From the NCBI GenBank assembly GCA_017475725.1, contig JAFVFA010000052.1:1-37094 (forward strand): a stretch of DNA of 37,094 nt, read 5' to 3'. Source of the DNA: Spirochaetales bacterium. Its GTDB lineage: Bacteria; Spirochaetota; Spirochaetia; Sphaerochaetales; Sphaerochaetaceae. The translations under genes were made by a program, and so were the position numbers. Below are positions 1-8,827 of the stretch, piece by piece; the stretch's first letter is position 1, and each line of letters opens with the position of its first letter. Below the pieces are notes generated by a model. The model was not told the DNA's origin and made no database searches. It saw only the letters and a list, made by a program, of their open reading frames with translations.

Positions 1-2
1 CA

Positions 3-1205
3 AGATGTCTGGACAAGGATTTCGGCGGTTATCTGAACTGTTTTGACAACAAGGGACAGAACCTTGTCAGCCATGACAAGTACACATGGAGCCAGGGCAG
101 GTTCCTCTGGATGTTCTCCAGGCTTGCAAGCACCAAGGCACCCCTTTTCACAGAGGAGGAGAGGCAGGGATTCCTTGATCTGGCGGCCTCCGGATACCAT
201 TTCCTGAAGGAGCATTGCCTGATGGGCAAGGATGACTGGAGGTGCGTCTTCCTGATGGAGCGGGATGGAAGCCCAAAGAAGGTCGGTGACTATGGGACTC
301 TGGACATGAGCATCTATGCCGACTGCTTTGTTGTGATCGGCATGGCAGCCTATTCGATAGCCTCAAACAACAGAAATGCCTATGATTTCGGCAAGAGACT
401 CTACTTATCGGTCACTGAAAGGGTCCATAGCGGGACTTTCAACACGCTCCCGTACCCGCTTGACCCGAAATATCGGGCCCATGGAATCCCGATGATCCTG
501 ACCAATGTGGCAAAGGAGCTCTATGAGGCGGCAGAGAAGTTCGACACCAGCTTCTCCGCAAGCCTTCTGAACGATATGGACATGACTGCCAGAGACGTTG
601 TGAAGAACTTCATGGACAGGGGAAACGTGATCCATGAGGTCATCTCCAGGGACAACAGGCCGGTCGAGGGGCTTCTGGGTCAGCACATGAACCCTGGGCA
701 CTCCATAGAGGACTCCTGGTTCATACATGATGCAGCCGCAATGCTGAACATGCCTGACATGGACAAGGCCGCTGCGAAGATAATGAGGACAGCGTTCTGG
801 AAAGGCTGGGACGAGAGGTACGGAGGCATTCTGCACTTCGTGAATCTGGATGGGGACCCGCTGACCTTCGAGAGCGACAGCGATGAGCCGACTGTCACGC
901 TTGTGAAGGGCGGTTGGGGCGACAAGCTCTGGTGGGTTCATTCCGAGACTCTCTACGCATCGCTTCTGTTCCATCTGACAACAGGGGACGAGGAGTTCAT
1001 GGACATCCACAACATAGCCTTCGAGTATGTGTTCAGCCATTTTCCGAACCATGCCCCTGAGGGTGAGTGGATCCAGATTCTGACAAGGGAAGGAGAGCCC
1101 CAGGAGAAGGTGGTGGCCCTTCCTGTCAAGGATCCGTTCCACATTACGAGGAATCTGCTGCTCATCTGCGAGCTTCTCCACTCCAAGATGGAAAACATCG
1201 ACTGA
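3..1205 (+). CDS. N-acylglucosamine 2-epimerase (AGE) family sugar epimerase/isomerase, 5' truncated
   Basis: The reading frame is open from the window edge, so the start lies upstream; about 400 residues remain. The visible N-terminal part reads GGYLNCFD, DKYTWSQGRFLWMFSR, which matches the substrate-pocket region of AGE-family (alpha/alpha)6-barrel enzymes. Further on are MNPGHSIEDSWF, ERYGGILHF, KLWWVHSETLYASLL and DPFHITRNLLL, the usual positions of the family's catalytic and pocket histidines, arginines and tryptophans. The family interconverts GlcNAc/ManNAc, mannose/fructose or glucose/mannose units; the sequence alone does not choose among these. There is no signal peptide in view and the family is cytoplasmic. 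It is followed after 18 bases by a HAD phosphatase, probably in the same transcript. Family assignment is firm; substrate is open. Confidence 0.88.
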   Translation, partial: RCLDKDFGGYLNCFDNKGQNLVSHDKYTWSQGRFLWMFSRLASTKAPLFTEEERQGFLDLAASGYHFLKEHCLMGKDDWRCVFLMERDGSPKKVGDYGTLDMSIYADCFVVIGMAAYSIASNNRNAYDFGKRLYLSVTERVHSGTFNTLPYPLDPKYRAHGIPMILTNVAKELYEAAEKFDTSFSASLLNDMDMTARDVVKNFMDRGNVIHEVISRDNRPVEGLLGQHMNPGHSIEDSWFIHDAAAMLNMPDMDKAAAKIMRTAFWKGWDERYGGILHFVNLDGDPLTFESDSDEPTVTLVKGGWGDKLWWVHSETLYASLLFHLTTGDEEFMDIHNIAFEYVFSHFPNHAPEGEWIQILTREGEPQEKVVALPVKDPFHITRNLLLICELLHSKMENID

Positions 1206-1223
1206 AAGAGGTAGAATAGGGCC

Positions 1224-2069
1224 ATGTTCAAGAAAGAAGACATCAAGGTAATCACAATAGATTTCGACGGAACCATCCTGCAGAGTGACAAGATGTGGCT
1301 CAGCCCACGCAACCACCATGCGCTGAAGGAGCTCCAGAAGAGGGGGATCCACTGCATCCCGTGCACGGGCCGCTCAGCTGACATGTTCCCGCCCCAGTTC
1401 GAGGACGGGTCATTCAGGTACTGGTTCACCTGCTTCGGCGCAAGGATCCTTGACACCCTGACCGGCGAGGTGATCCACAAGCATTCGTTCACCCCTGAGC
1501 AGAGCGCTGAGGTCTGCAGGATCTTCGAGGGCAAGGGCATCTACTGCGAGGTCGCAGCTGAAGGCAGGCTTCTGTTCGAGAAGGATGTCATGGACAATCT
1601 CTGGAAGTACCCTGTGCCGGGCCACCATGTCTGGTACATGTACACATCGGGCAGACCTGTGACCGTCTACGGCAAGCTCTCCGACTTCTTCCTTTCGCAG
1701 AACATAGGGGCCGAGAAGTTCAACCTCTACGGAATCCCGAAGGAGGAGTTCGACGGCATGCTGGAGAAGTGCAGGAGCTTCGACTTTGCAGGCATCTCGC
1801 TCTCTGAGCCGGTGGGCATCCAGATCTCGGACAAGCCGGATCTCAGAGTGCCCTCAATGGAGATCCTTCTCAGACATCTGGGCTGCACGTGGGACAACGT
1901 GATGAGCATAGGCGACAGCATGCCTCTGGACGGGCTCATGATAAGGAACGCCGCCTTCGGTGTGACCCTTGAGAACGCATCCGATGAGATGAAGGCCATT
2001 GCGGACTATGTGACCGACCGCTACGACGAGGACGGCTTCGCCAAGGTGGTGGAGAAGTTCCTGCTGTAA
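1224..2069 (+). CDS. Cof-type (HAD-IIB) sugar-phosphate phosphatase
   Basis: A 281-residue haloacid-dehalogenase-superfamily protein of normal length for the Cof/YidA subgroup. Motif I is TIDFDGT (nucleophile Asp13, acid/base Asp15). Motif II is the threonine of IPCTGRS near residue 50. Motif IV is SIGDSMPLDGLMI near residue 230, followed by the typical AFGVTLENASDEMKAIADYVT tail. Motif IV lacks the common GDGxND form but keeps two acidic residues. Between motifs II and IV lies an alpha/beta C2 cap. The enzyme should dephosphorylate a small phosphorylated metabolite, perhaps one made by the upstream epimerase; that pairing is inferred from the 18-base spacing. The ribosome site is weak (AGAGGTAG). 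Confidence 0.85.
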   Translation: MFKKEDIKVITIDFDGTILQSDKMWLSPRNHHALKELQKRGIHCIPCTGRSADMFPPQFEDGSFRYWFTCFGARILDTLTGEVIHKHSFTPEQSAEVCRIFEGKGIYCEVAAEGRLLFEKDVMDNLWKYPVPGHHVWYMYTSGRPVTVYGKLSDFFLSQNIGAEKFNLYGIPKEEFDGMLEKCRSFDFAGISLSEPVGIQISDKPDLRVPSMEILLRHLGCTWDNVMSIGDSMPLDGLMIRNAAFGVTLENASDEMKAIADYVTDRYDEDGFAKVVEKFLL

Positions 2070-2191
2070 TTGCTTGAGAGGATATGCTTCTGACTGAATA
2101 TAACGAGAAGTCAATGGCAACCGTGTATAATTGAGGTTGTATAATAGTCTAATTTTGCTGTTAGTGCTATTATTATTGCATAATAGTGCAA
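2070..2191. other. AT-rich convergent intergenic stretch with imperfect inverted repeat
   Basis: This spacer lies between two gene 3' ends. It is rich in TAATAGT/CTATTA words, and bases around 2165-2182 can fold into an imperfect AU-rich hairpin (TGCTATTAT against ATAATAGTGCA). It may serve as a weak bidirectional terminator. No stronger terminator is visible for either gene. Confidence 0.25.
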
Positions 2192-2515
2192 TTATAGGGT
2201 GTTAATTCGATTCCGGAGTTTCTCAATGGAACTCTGGAATTCGTTCAGTGAATCCACTATTGCTGACTTCAGCTCTGTGTCGATATGCTCATCATGTGCT
2301 TCGTTATTGCAGAAAAGCAAATACACGGGAACATTCAATGCCTGTGACAGCGATTCCAGCACTTCCGATGAAGGGAATGACTTTCCGCACTCGACATAGC
2401 TTATGTATCTGAAGCTCACATCAACCATCTCTGCGAGCTGTGATTGAGAGAGGCCTCTTTGCAGCCTCAAATTCTTTATGTTTCTCCCAAGAATGGTCTT
2501 AATGCTCTCTGCCAT
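2192..2515 (-). CDS. XRE-family (Cro/C1-type) transcriptional regulator
   Basis: A 107-residue protein with a helix-turn-helix of the HTH_3/XRE type at about residues 9-62. LQRGLSQSQLAEMVDVSFRY covers the first helices and recognition region, and SYVECGKSFPSSEVLESLSQ the following helices. The remaining 40 residues are a short, probably helical tail (SLNEFQSSIEKLRNRINTL) that could mediate dimerisation. The gene is divergent from the giant lipoprotein starting at 2688, so the 172-bp space between them is a natural place for it to bind and regulate that gene; this is inference from position. A TATAAT on the minus strand at 2522-2527 ends 6 bases before the start codon and there is no good Shine-Dalgarno site, so the message may be leaderless. 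Confidence 0.85.
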   Translation of the reverse strand: MAESIKTILGRNIKNLRLQRGLSQSQLAEMVDVSFRYISYVECGKSFPSSEVLESLSQALNVPVYLLFCNNEAHDEHIDTELKSAIVDSLNEFQSSIEKLRNRINTL

Positions 2516-2521
2516 GGCCTA

Positions 2522-2527
2522 ATTATA
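2522..2527 (-). promoter_or_regulatory. Possible -10 box for the XRE regulator (leaderless start)
   Basis: On the minus strand TATAAT sits here. Transcription would start at or next to the ATG at 2515, giving a message with essentially no leader. The -35 region is poor, so this is tentative. Confidence 0.3.
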
Positions 2528-2637
2528 TGAAACCAAGCCAAAGCCACATATGAAATATAAGACTCAATAAAGGAAATTTTTTTTCTAAAAAATGAAATTT
2601 TATTTACAATATAGTAACGCGCAGGTTAGAATTCTCT

Positions 2638-2675
2638 AGGTTATGCTGCATTGGGTTTCACACACCGCATAACTT
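2638..2675 (+). promoter_or_regulatory. Inverted repeat directly before the ribosome site of the giant lipoprotein gene
   Basis: GTTATGC (2640-2646) is exactly complementary to GCATAAC (2667-2673), and flanking A-U and G-U pairs extend the stem to about 9 pairs. The ribosome site GAGGGGAA (2676-2683) begins at the foot of the stem. It could be a DNA operator for the neighbouring XRE protein or an RNA hairpin affecting translation; the sequence does not decide. Confidence 0.4.
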
Positions 2676-2687
2676 GAGGGGAACTGT

Positions 2688-5600
2688 ATGAAGAAAGCTC
2701 TACGTCTGTCTGCTCTTTTGCTCATCTGCATTTTTGCGTTTGTCTCGTGTACACAGGATCCTGTATCTGTGACAATAACTCCTACAATCCGCGGAAAGGT
2801 GTCGATTCCATCGGGAGCGAACGTTAAAGGCAGTGATTTCTATATCCGCATCATGGAAGGGGAGAATGCGGTATACACAGGCAAGGTCAAAGAGGATGGT
2901 TCATTCGCTGTCGAGGGATTGGACGAGTCCAAGACGTACAGCATTCTTCTTTCAACGGAGGAACTGGGCGAGGTCAATACGAGTGCCAGAGATGTTTCAA
3001 GGGCTGCAAGCACCAGCGGTTATGGTGGATGGCTCAAGAATGTCACAGCTTCAGTGAACGAGCAGGCTGGAGTCGGATCCATAAAGGTGAAACCGCTTGG
3101 AACCATAAAGGGTGTGGTCAAGAGGTCAGGAGAGGAGGAGCACTCTGACATCATGGTCTACATTCCCGGAACATCCTATATGGCTGTCACCGATTCGAAT
3201 GGAAACTACAGCATCTTCAATGTCCCCCAGTCAAGCTCAACCTATAACCTCAGATGCATCTCCGTCACCGGGGACTGGCTTCCAGAGGTGATCACAGGTG
3301 TTCTTCTCTATTCTGACAGCGACACAGAGAATCCTGTGAAGACGGTTCAGGAAAAGTCCATTGTCAAGAATGCAGGTAATCTTCTCGGAACAATCACCAA
3401 GACGGCAGCAACGGATAACAGCAACATAACAGTTCTGATCCAGAACGATGAGTTCTCTGAAACAGGGACAACAGCTGCGGACGGTAGCCTGAAGATAACC
3501 GGAATCTTGCCGGGAACATACAAAGTGACAATCAGCTCCACCGGGTTCGTCACACAGACAATCGATGATGTTGTCATCAGGGCAGCCAAAGACACTTCCA
3601 TAGGAGAGAAGGTCCTGATAGCAAATGGTGGTGATATAATTGGAACTGTCTCAATCAATGATGGGTCTTCTAGCATTGGCTCGCTGATTACTGTCACAAG
3701 TCAGGATAAGAAGTATTCGTATACTACTCAGGCAAGTGCCGATGGTTCTTTTGTTATTCCTAATGCCTACGGCGCGATATATGACATAACAATTTCAAAG
3801 ACAGGATATGCAGAAGTGATTCAGCACAACATTCTGGTTTCTGCTGGTCAGGTTACTGCGTTGGGATTGATAGAGCTTTCTTCCTCATATGGCACAGTGT
3901 CTGGCAGAGTAACGGACACCAAGGGCAACCCGCTTGAGAATGCCATTGTGAAGATCGGCAACTTGAGTGTGTTCACGGGAGTGGACGGCATGTTCACGAA
4001 AACTGGTGTGCCTGTAGGAAACTGTGATGTGTCGGTGAGCATGGAGGGGTACTCCACGCAGAACCTTGCACAGATGATCACGGTTGAATCCTCCAGGACC
4101 ACTGGTATAGGTACTGTCAGGCTCGCATCCGTCTACGGATCGGTCACTGGAACAGTCACGGTCAATGACGGGAAATCGGTTGAGAATATCAGTGTCTCTG
4201 CAACCTCTGCAGATGGTGCCAGTATCCAAGTGAAGACCATCGGTGATGGTTCTTATCACATTCAGGGCTTGGTTCCAGGTTCATATACTGTCTCTGCAAA
4301 TGCTGATGGTTATACTGGATCAAGTAGGACTGTGGCAGTATCCGCAGACAACAATGTGGAAATAGATGTTCTTTCCTTGTATAGCAAGTATGGAAAGCTG
4401 AGCGGTAGAGTCGTCGATTCAAATGGAAACCCTCTGAGCGGAGTCTCCATCATGATCGGAGATTTGGAAGCAGTTGTAACCAAAGCAGACGGAACATTCA
4501 TCAAGGATTTGCTTCCTGTCGGATTATACTCAATTTCAATCACGAAGGAAAGTTTTGTTGACGAACTTCTAGAGAACATCGAGGTCCAGTCTTTCATAGA
4601 AACACATCTAACAGATGATGTTGTTATGACTCCAAAGATGGGCACGATAGCGGGCAGAGTCAGAATTGACGGCGAATCAGATTTTTCAGGAATAAAGGTT
4701 ACTGTTTCATCAAGTGGAGAAGGAAAGGACTATTCTGCCTTTACAGAGGCAGATGGATCTTTCTCTATTTCTGCACTCCCTGGAAACTATAACCTGATTG
4801 AGTTCTCTCATCCATGCTGCAATGTCCAATATTATTTGGACAATGTTGCTTTGTTTGCAAATGGAAGAGTTGAAGTTAAACCACAGGGATTGAATTCAAC
4901 GGAGTATCAGATTGCGTTGAGCCACAACTATGGAATTCTTTACAACGAGTCAAAGTCTTCCTCTTGTACGGAGCAAGGATACAATAAACTCCGATGTTGG
5001 GATTGTGGCAAAGAAATCACAGAGTATTTGGATATTTTGGAACATGAATTCTCTTTGGTTGACCACCTTGATCCAACCTGTACTGAAGAAGGTTGGAGAA
5101 AATACGAATGCTCATCATGTGGACAGGAGTTCACAGAGATTGATCAAGCTCTTGGCCATGATTGGAACAAGCCGGTCATCATTGAAGCTGCCACCTGTCA
5201 TTCAACAGGATTGCAGCAAGTCACCTGTAAGACTTGTGGTGAGACGGAGAACCAGACCATTGCGATGCTTCCGCACTCATGGGTGGACAATGGATACCAC
5301 GATGGGAAGATCGAGTACGTCTGCTCTGTCTGTGACGAGGTTGAATATGCAGATGACTCCACCGCTATTCTGAACATCAGTGACTGGGGTTCAGTGTCAT
5401 TGAAACCATCTGTGGACCCGAGTTCGGTCAAGACTCTGATTATACCGTCAGAGATAAACGGAATGACGGTAACGTCTGTATTCGAGCATACTTTCCAGGA
5501 TTGCGTTAATATCACTAAGATTGTCCTCCCTGAAACTCTCACCTCCATTGAGAGTTGGGCGTTCGCAGGGTGTATCGGAATAACCGAGATAGATTTGCCG

Positions 5601-8600
5601 GCATCTCTCACGAGAATTGGAGATCAGGCATTCCGAGGATGCACATCTCTGAAATCAATTGTTATTCCAGATGGAATTGAAAAGATTGAATACTCAACAT
5701 TCTATAATTGCGAATCACTAGTTTCCGTGACTCTTCCAGATTCTGTGACTTATCTTGATCGGGAGTGCTTTGTCGGATGTGGATTTGACAGATTCCAGAT
5801 TCCGGAGACTGTTGACACATTAAGCTGTTATGTTTTCATGAACTGCAAAAACCTCAAGGAGATTCTCATTCCCAAGAGTGTGAAGTATGTTGATGACAGA
5901 CCGTTCTGGGATTGTACCTCCTTGCAGAAAATCTATGTTCAGTCACAGACCCAGCCAAGTGGATGGATAACATCCTGGCATGATTGTTGTGATGCTCAGA
6001 TAGTTTGGGGCTACACAGGAGAACTGCATTATACCCATACTGAATCAACGGAATGGAAGACAAGCTCCACATATCACTGGCATGAGTGTACGGAATGCGG
6101 AGAGGTCATGAGCATGGCCAAGCACACCTACCAAAGCGAGGTCACTGCTCAGCCAACCTGTACTGAAGCAGGAACAATGACCTATACATGTTCCGAATGC
6201 GGATGGAGCTACACCGAAACCATTCCAGCCCTTGGACATGACTATCATTCGGAGATAACAAAGCAGGCGACATGTACGGAAAAGGGAGAACTCAAGTATT
6301 CCTGCAGCCGTTGTGACAGCACATACACTGAGGAGATCGTCTCGCACCACGAATATGAGGAAGTGGTAACCACTGCTGCCACCTGTACCACGGATGGTCT
6401 GAAGACTCTGACATGCTCAATCTGCAGTGACAGCAAGACCGAAGTGATTCCTGCAACAGGACACTCCTACAAGGAAACCGTTGTTCCTGCAACCTGTACA
6501 GATGACGGAACAAAGATCTACAAATGCGAGCACTGTGAGGACGCCTATGAGGAAGTGATCCCTGCAATTGGTCATAACTATGTAGCATCCATCACCAAGC
6601 AGGCAACCTGTGAAGAGGATGGAATCAAGACATTCACATGCTCAAGATGCAGTGATTCCTACACAGAGACAATCAATGCCTATGGTCACTATTTCACAAC
6701 TTCTACAATAGTTCAGGCAGCAACATGCCATGAGGCAGGAATCAAGTCCTCCAAGTGCTTCAGATGTGGCAAGACCGTTACAGAGGAGATCCCAAAGCTC
6801 GAGCACAATCCAGTCTTTGCAGCCGATGAGTCAAACCACTGGACGCAGTGCAGTCTCTGTGGAGAAATCCTTGTTTCCAAGGCGGCCCACAACTATATCG
6901 AGACTGAAGGTGACTTCGTCTGTGCAGACTGCGGTTATTCTGAATCATCTCTCTACTACCAGGTGGATGACAACGGAATTCTGACTCCAAAGGACAAATC
7001 GGTTCTTCCATCAGTGGTTAGAATCCCATCTAACATCAATGGAAAAGCTGTAACGGCCATAGGTGATGATGCTTTCAGGGATTGCACCAACATAACAACG
7101 CTTTATATCTCGGAAGGCATCAAGAAGGTTGGTGCAAATGCATTCTGGTACTGCACAAACATAACATCGATCTCTCTACCAAGCACATTAAGTGAAATTG
7201 GGGATAGTTCGTTCAGGGGCTTGGAGAAACTTAAGGATCTGGTTGTTCCGGGAAGCCTCCGGTATCTCCCCTCACAATCATTTAGTCTGTGCCATGATCT
7301 TCAGTCAATTATCATCGAAGATGGTGTTGAGCGAATCGGTCCGTATGCATTGGAAGAGGTTTTCAACAACAAACTTGATTATGTCGAGATTCCTAGAAGT
7401 GTAACCACTATTGAAGGCTATGCATTCCGGCAGTGTTACATTGACGAGATTAACTATGCGGGAACAATTGCTGATTGGAACAACATTACGATTGATCAGC
7501 GCTGGATGCATCTAAGCACAATTGAACGAATAGTCTGTGCTGATGGAATTATAGTAATTGGCGATTATGATGTAACTGCTGATGGAGAATTCTATGTTAT
7601 AAAAAAAGATATGATCCCTTCACATTTTGAAATTCCTTCTGTAATTAATGGTATAAAAGTAACAAAACTGGCCGACAGTGCTTTTGATGATTGCCAAACC
7701 ATTGAGTCCGTTGTTATTCCCGAAGGAGTTGTTTCAATAGAAGCATGGGGATTTTATAATTGTCAGAATCTAAAGGAGATATCATTTCCTTCAACTATGA
7801 AAAACATCGGCCATTATGCGCTTATGGGTACTCAGATTGAGACATTGTACCTGCCTAATGGGAATCTTGGAAATGCTATTGCCTGTTGCAATTCTGTCAA
7901 ATCCATAACAATCTCCAACGAATCATCTTCTGCGCCTATTGTAGGAAGTTGCAGAAATCTTGAGGAATTGGTTTTTCTTGGAACTATGAGTGAATGGAAC
8001 CGACTTCCAAAAGAAGGAGGCTGGTGTGAAAAGACATTACTGAAGAAAGTTTCATGTCTTGATGGTGATGTCGAAATACCAAACATTTACATTAACAATA
8101 GCACCCTGTTCTGTAATAATACTTCAGCATTATTATCCGAAGTAGAAATACCTGCTTCATTTGATGGAAGCGCTGTGAAAAAAATATCCGATAACATGTT
8201 CCGTGGTGACACTCACATTGTTTCAGTCGTTATTCCTGAAGGAGTAAAGGAAATCGGAGCCTCGTGTTTTAGGGAGTGTTCAAATCTTGTATCTGTTTCA
8301 CTACCATCAACAATAACAACAATCGGTTCCGAGGCTTTTCAATATTGTGAAAAGCTCGAATCGGTAAAGATTCCTTCTGGGGTAACCAAGATTGAACCGG
8401 ATACATTCTCGCGATGTTACTCGTTATCAGAAGTTGTAATACCAAACACCGTTACGACTATTGGGTATGGCGCTTTTCATAGTTGTCCCATGAAGTCCAT
8501 TGAGATTCCTGATTCGGTAACTTCTATTGGATGGGTTGCTTTTTACGATTCAAAGCTAACTTCATTGGTTATTCCAGACAGCGTCAGATACATTGATAGC

Positions 8601-8816
8601 GAAGCTTTTGCCAATTCAAGTCTGCTGGAATCAGCTGTTATATCAGGTAATCTCTCATCAATCCCCAATAAGCTGTTTGAGAACTGCACGAATCTGAGCT
8701 TAATCATGTTCAACGGGACCGTTGCCAAATGGAATTCTCTTAACAAGGGAAGCGGATGGAATGAAGGTGTTCCAGCAACAAAGGTTGTCTGTCTTGATGG
8801 TGAAGTGAATCTGTAA
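2688..8816 (+). CDS. Giant surface lipoprotein: carboxypeptidase-regulatory-like repeats, Cys-rich modules and BspA-type leucine-rich repeats
   Basis: 2042 residues. The start is fixed by GAGGGGAA just upstream. MKKALRLSALLLICIFAFVSC is a lipoprotein signal, with lipidated Cys21. Residues ~30-740 hold eight carboxypeptidase-regulatory-like beta-sandwich repeats (pattern GxVxG...DGxF...PGxY). Residues ~759-884 hold four CxxC modules, ~904-1107 a BspA-type leucine-rich block (e.g. IPSEINGMTVTSV, LPETLTSIESWAFAGC), ~1117-1419 about nine more CxxC modules, and ~1422-2042 further LRR_5 repeats. A CxxC module reads roughly C-TExG-YTCSxCG-YTExIPALGHxY, three cysteines and a histidine that could bind zinc or form disulfides. 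LRR_5 proteins are often surface adhesins in host-associated anaerobes. No catalytic domain was seen. It is a tandem paralogue of the next gene, 11 bp downstream, over the first ~200 residues. Codon use turns more A+T-rich after ~7440, hinting at mosaic growth of the tail. Confidence 0.88.
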   Translation: MKKALRLSALLLICIFAFVSCTQDPVSVTITPTIRGKVSIPSGANVKGSDFYIRIMEGENAVYTGKVKEDGSFAVEGLDESKTYSILLSTEELGEVNTSARDVSRAASTSGYGGWLKNVTASVNEQAGVGSIKVKPLGTIKGVVKRSGEEEHSDIMVYIPGTSYMAVTDSNGNYSIFNVPQSSSTYNLRCISVTGDWLPEVITGVLLYSDSDTENPVKTVQEKSIVKNAGNLLGTITKTAATDNSNITVLIQNDEFSETGTTAADGSLKITGILPGTYKVTISSTGFVTQTIDDVVIRAAKDTSIGEKVLIANGGDIIGTVSINDGSSSIGSLITVTSQDKKYSYTTQASADGSFVIPNAYGAIYDITISKTGYAEVIQHNILVSAGQVTALGLIELSSSYGTVSGRVTDTKGNPLENAIVKIGNLSVFTGVDGMFTKTGVPVGNCDVSVSMEGYSTQNLAQMITVESSRTTGIGTVRLASVYGSVTGTVTVNDGKSVENISVSATSADGASIQVKTIGDGSYHIQGLVPGSYTVSANADGYTGSSRTVAVSADNNVEIDVLSLYSKYGKLSGRVVDSNGNPLSGVSIMIGDLEAVVTKADGTFIKDLLPVGLYSISITKESFVDELLENIEVQSFIETHLTDDVVMTPKMGTIAGRVRIDGESDFSGIKVTVSSSGEGKDYSAFTEADGSFSISALPGNYNLIEFSHPCCNVQYYLDNVALFANGRVEVKPQGLNSTEYQIALSHNYGILYNESKSSSCTEQGYNKLRCWDCGKEITEYLDILEHEFSLVDHLDPTCTEEGWRKYECSSCGQEFTEIDQALGHDWNKPVIIEAATCHSTGLQQVTCKTCGETENQTIAMLPHSWVDNGYHDGKIEYVCSVCDEVEYADDSTAILNISDWGSVSLKPSVDPSSVKTLIIPSEINGMTVTSVFEHTFQDCVNITKIVLPETLTSIESWAFAGCIGITEIDLPASLTRIGDQAFRGCTSLKSIVIPDGIEKIEYSTFYNCESLVSVTLPDSVTYLDRECFVGCGFDRFQIPETVDTLSCYVFMNCKNLKEILIPKSVKYVDDRPFWDCTSLQKIYVQSQTQPSGWITSWHDCCDAQIVWGYTGELHYTHTESTEWKTSSTYHWHECTECGEVMSMAKHTYQSEVTAQPTCTEAGTMTYTCSECGWSYTETIPALGHDYHSEITKQATCTEKGELKYSCSRCDSTYTEEIVSHHEYEEVVTTAATCTTDGLKTLTCSICSDSKTEVIPATGHSYKETVVPATCTDDGTKIYKCEHCEDAYEEVIPAIGHNYVASITKQATCEEDGIKTFTCSRCSDSYTETINAYGHYFTTSTIVQAATCHEAGIKSSKCFRCGKTVTEEIPKLEHNPVFAADESNHWTQCSLCGEILVSKAAHNYIETEGDFVCADCGYSESSLYYQVDDNGILTPKDKSVLPSVVRIPSNINGKAVTAIGDDAFRDCTNITTLYISEGIKKVGANAFWYCTNITSISLPSTLSEIGDSSFRGLEKLKDLVVPGSLRYLPSQSFSLCHDLQSIIIEDGVERIGPYALEEVFNNKLDYVEIPRSVTTIEGYAFRQCYIDEINYAGTIADWNNITIDQRWMHLSTIERIVCADGIIVIGDYDVTADGEFYVIKKDMIPSHFEIPSVINGIKVTKLADSAFDDCQTIESVVIPEGVVSIEAWGFYNCQNLKEISFPSTMKNIGHYALMGTQIETLYLPNGNLGNAIACCNSVKSITISNESSSAPIVGSCRNLEELVFLGTMSEWNRLPKEGGWCEKTLLKKVSCLDGDVEIPNIYINNSTLFCNNTSALLSEVEIPASFDGSAVKKISDNMFRGDTHIVSVVIPEGVKEIGASCFRECSNLVSVSLPSTITTIGSEAFQYCEKLESVKIPSGVTKIEPDTFSRCYSLSEVVIPNTVTTIGYGAFHSCPMKSIEIPDSVTSIGWVAFYDSKLTSLVIPDSVRYIDSEAFANSSLLESAVISGNLSSIPNKLFENCTNLSLIMFNGTVAKWNSLNKGSGWNEGVPATKVVCLDGEVNL

Positions 8817-8827
8817 GGTCGTAGGAT

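Noticed and set aside
405..1352. A 315-codon minus-strand open frame over the epimerase gene
   Set aside because: It is antisense to a clear AGE-family enzyme and has no recognisable motif.
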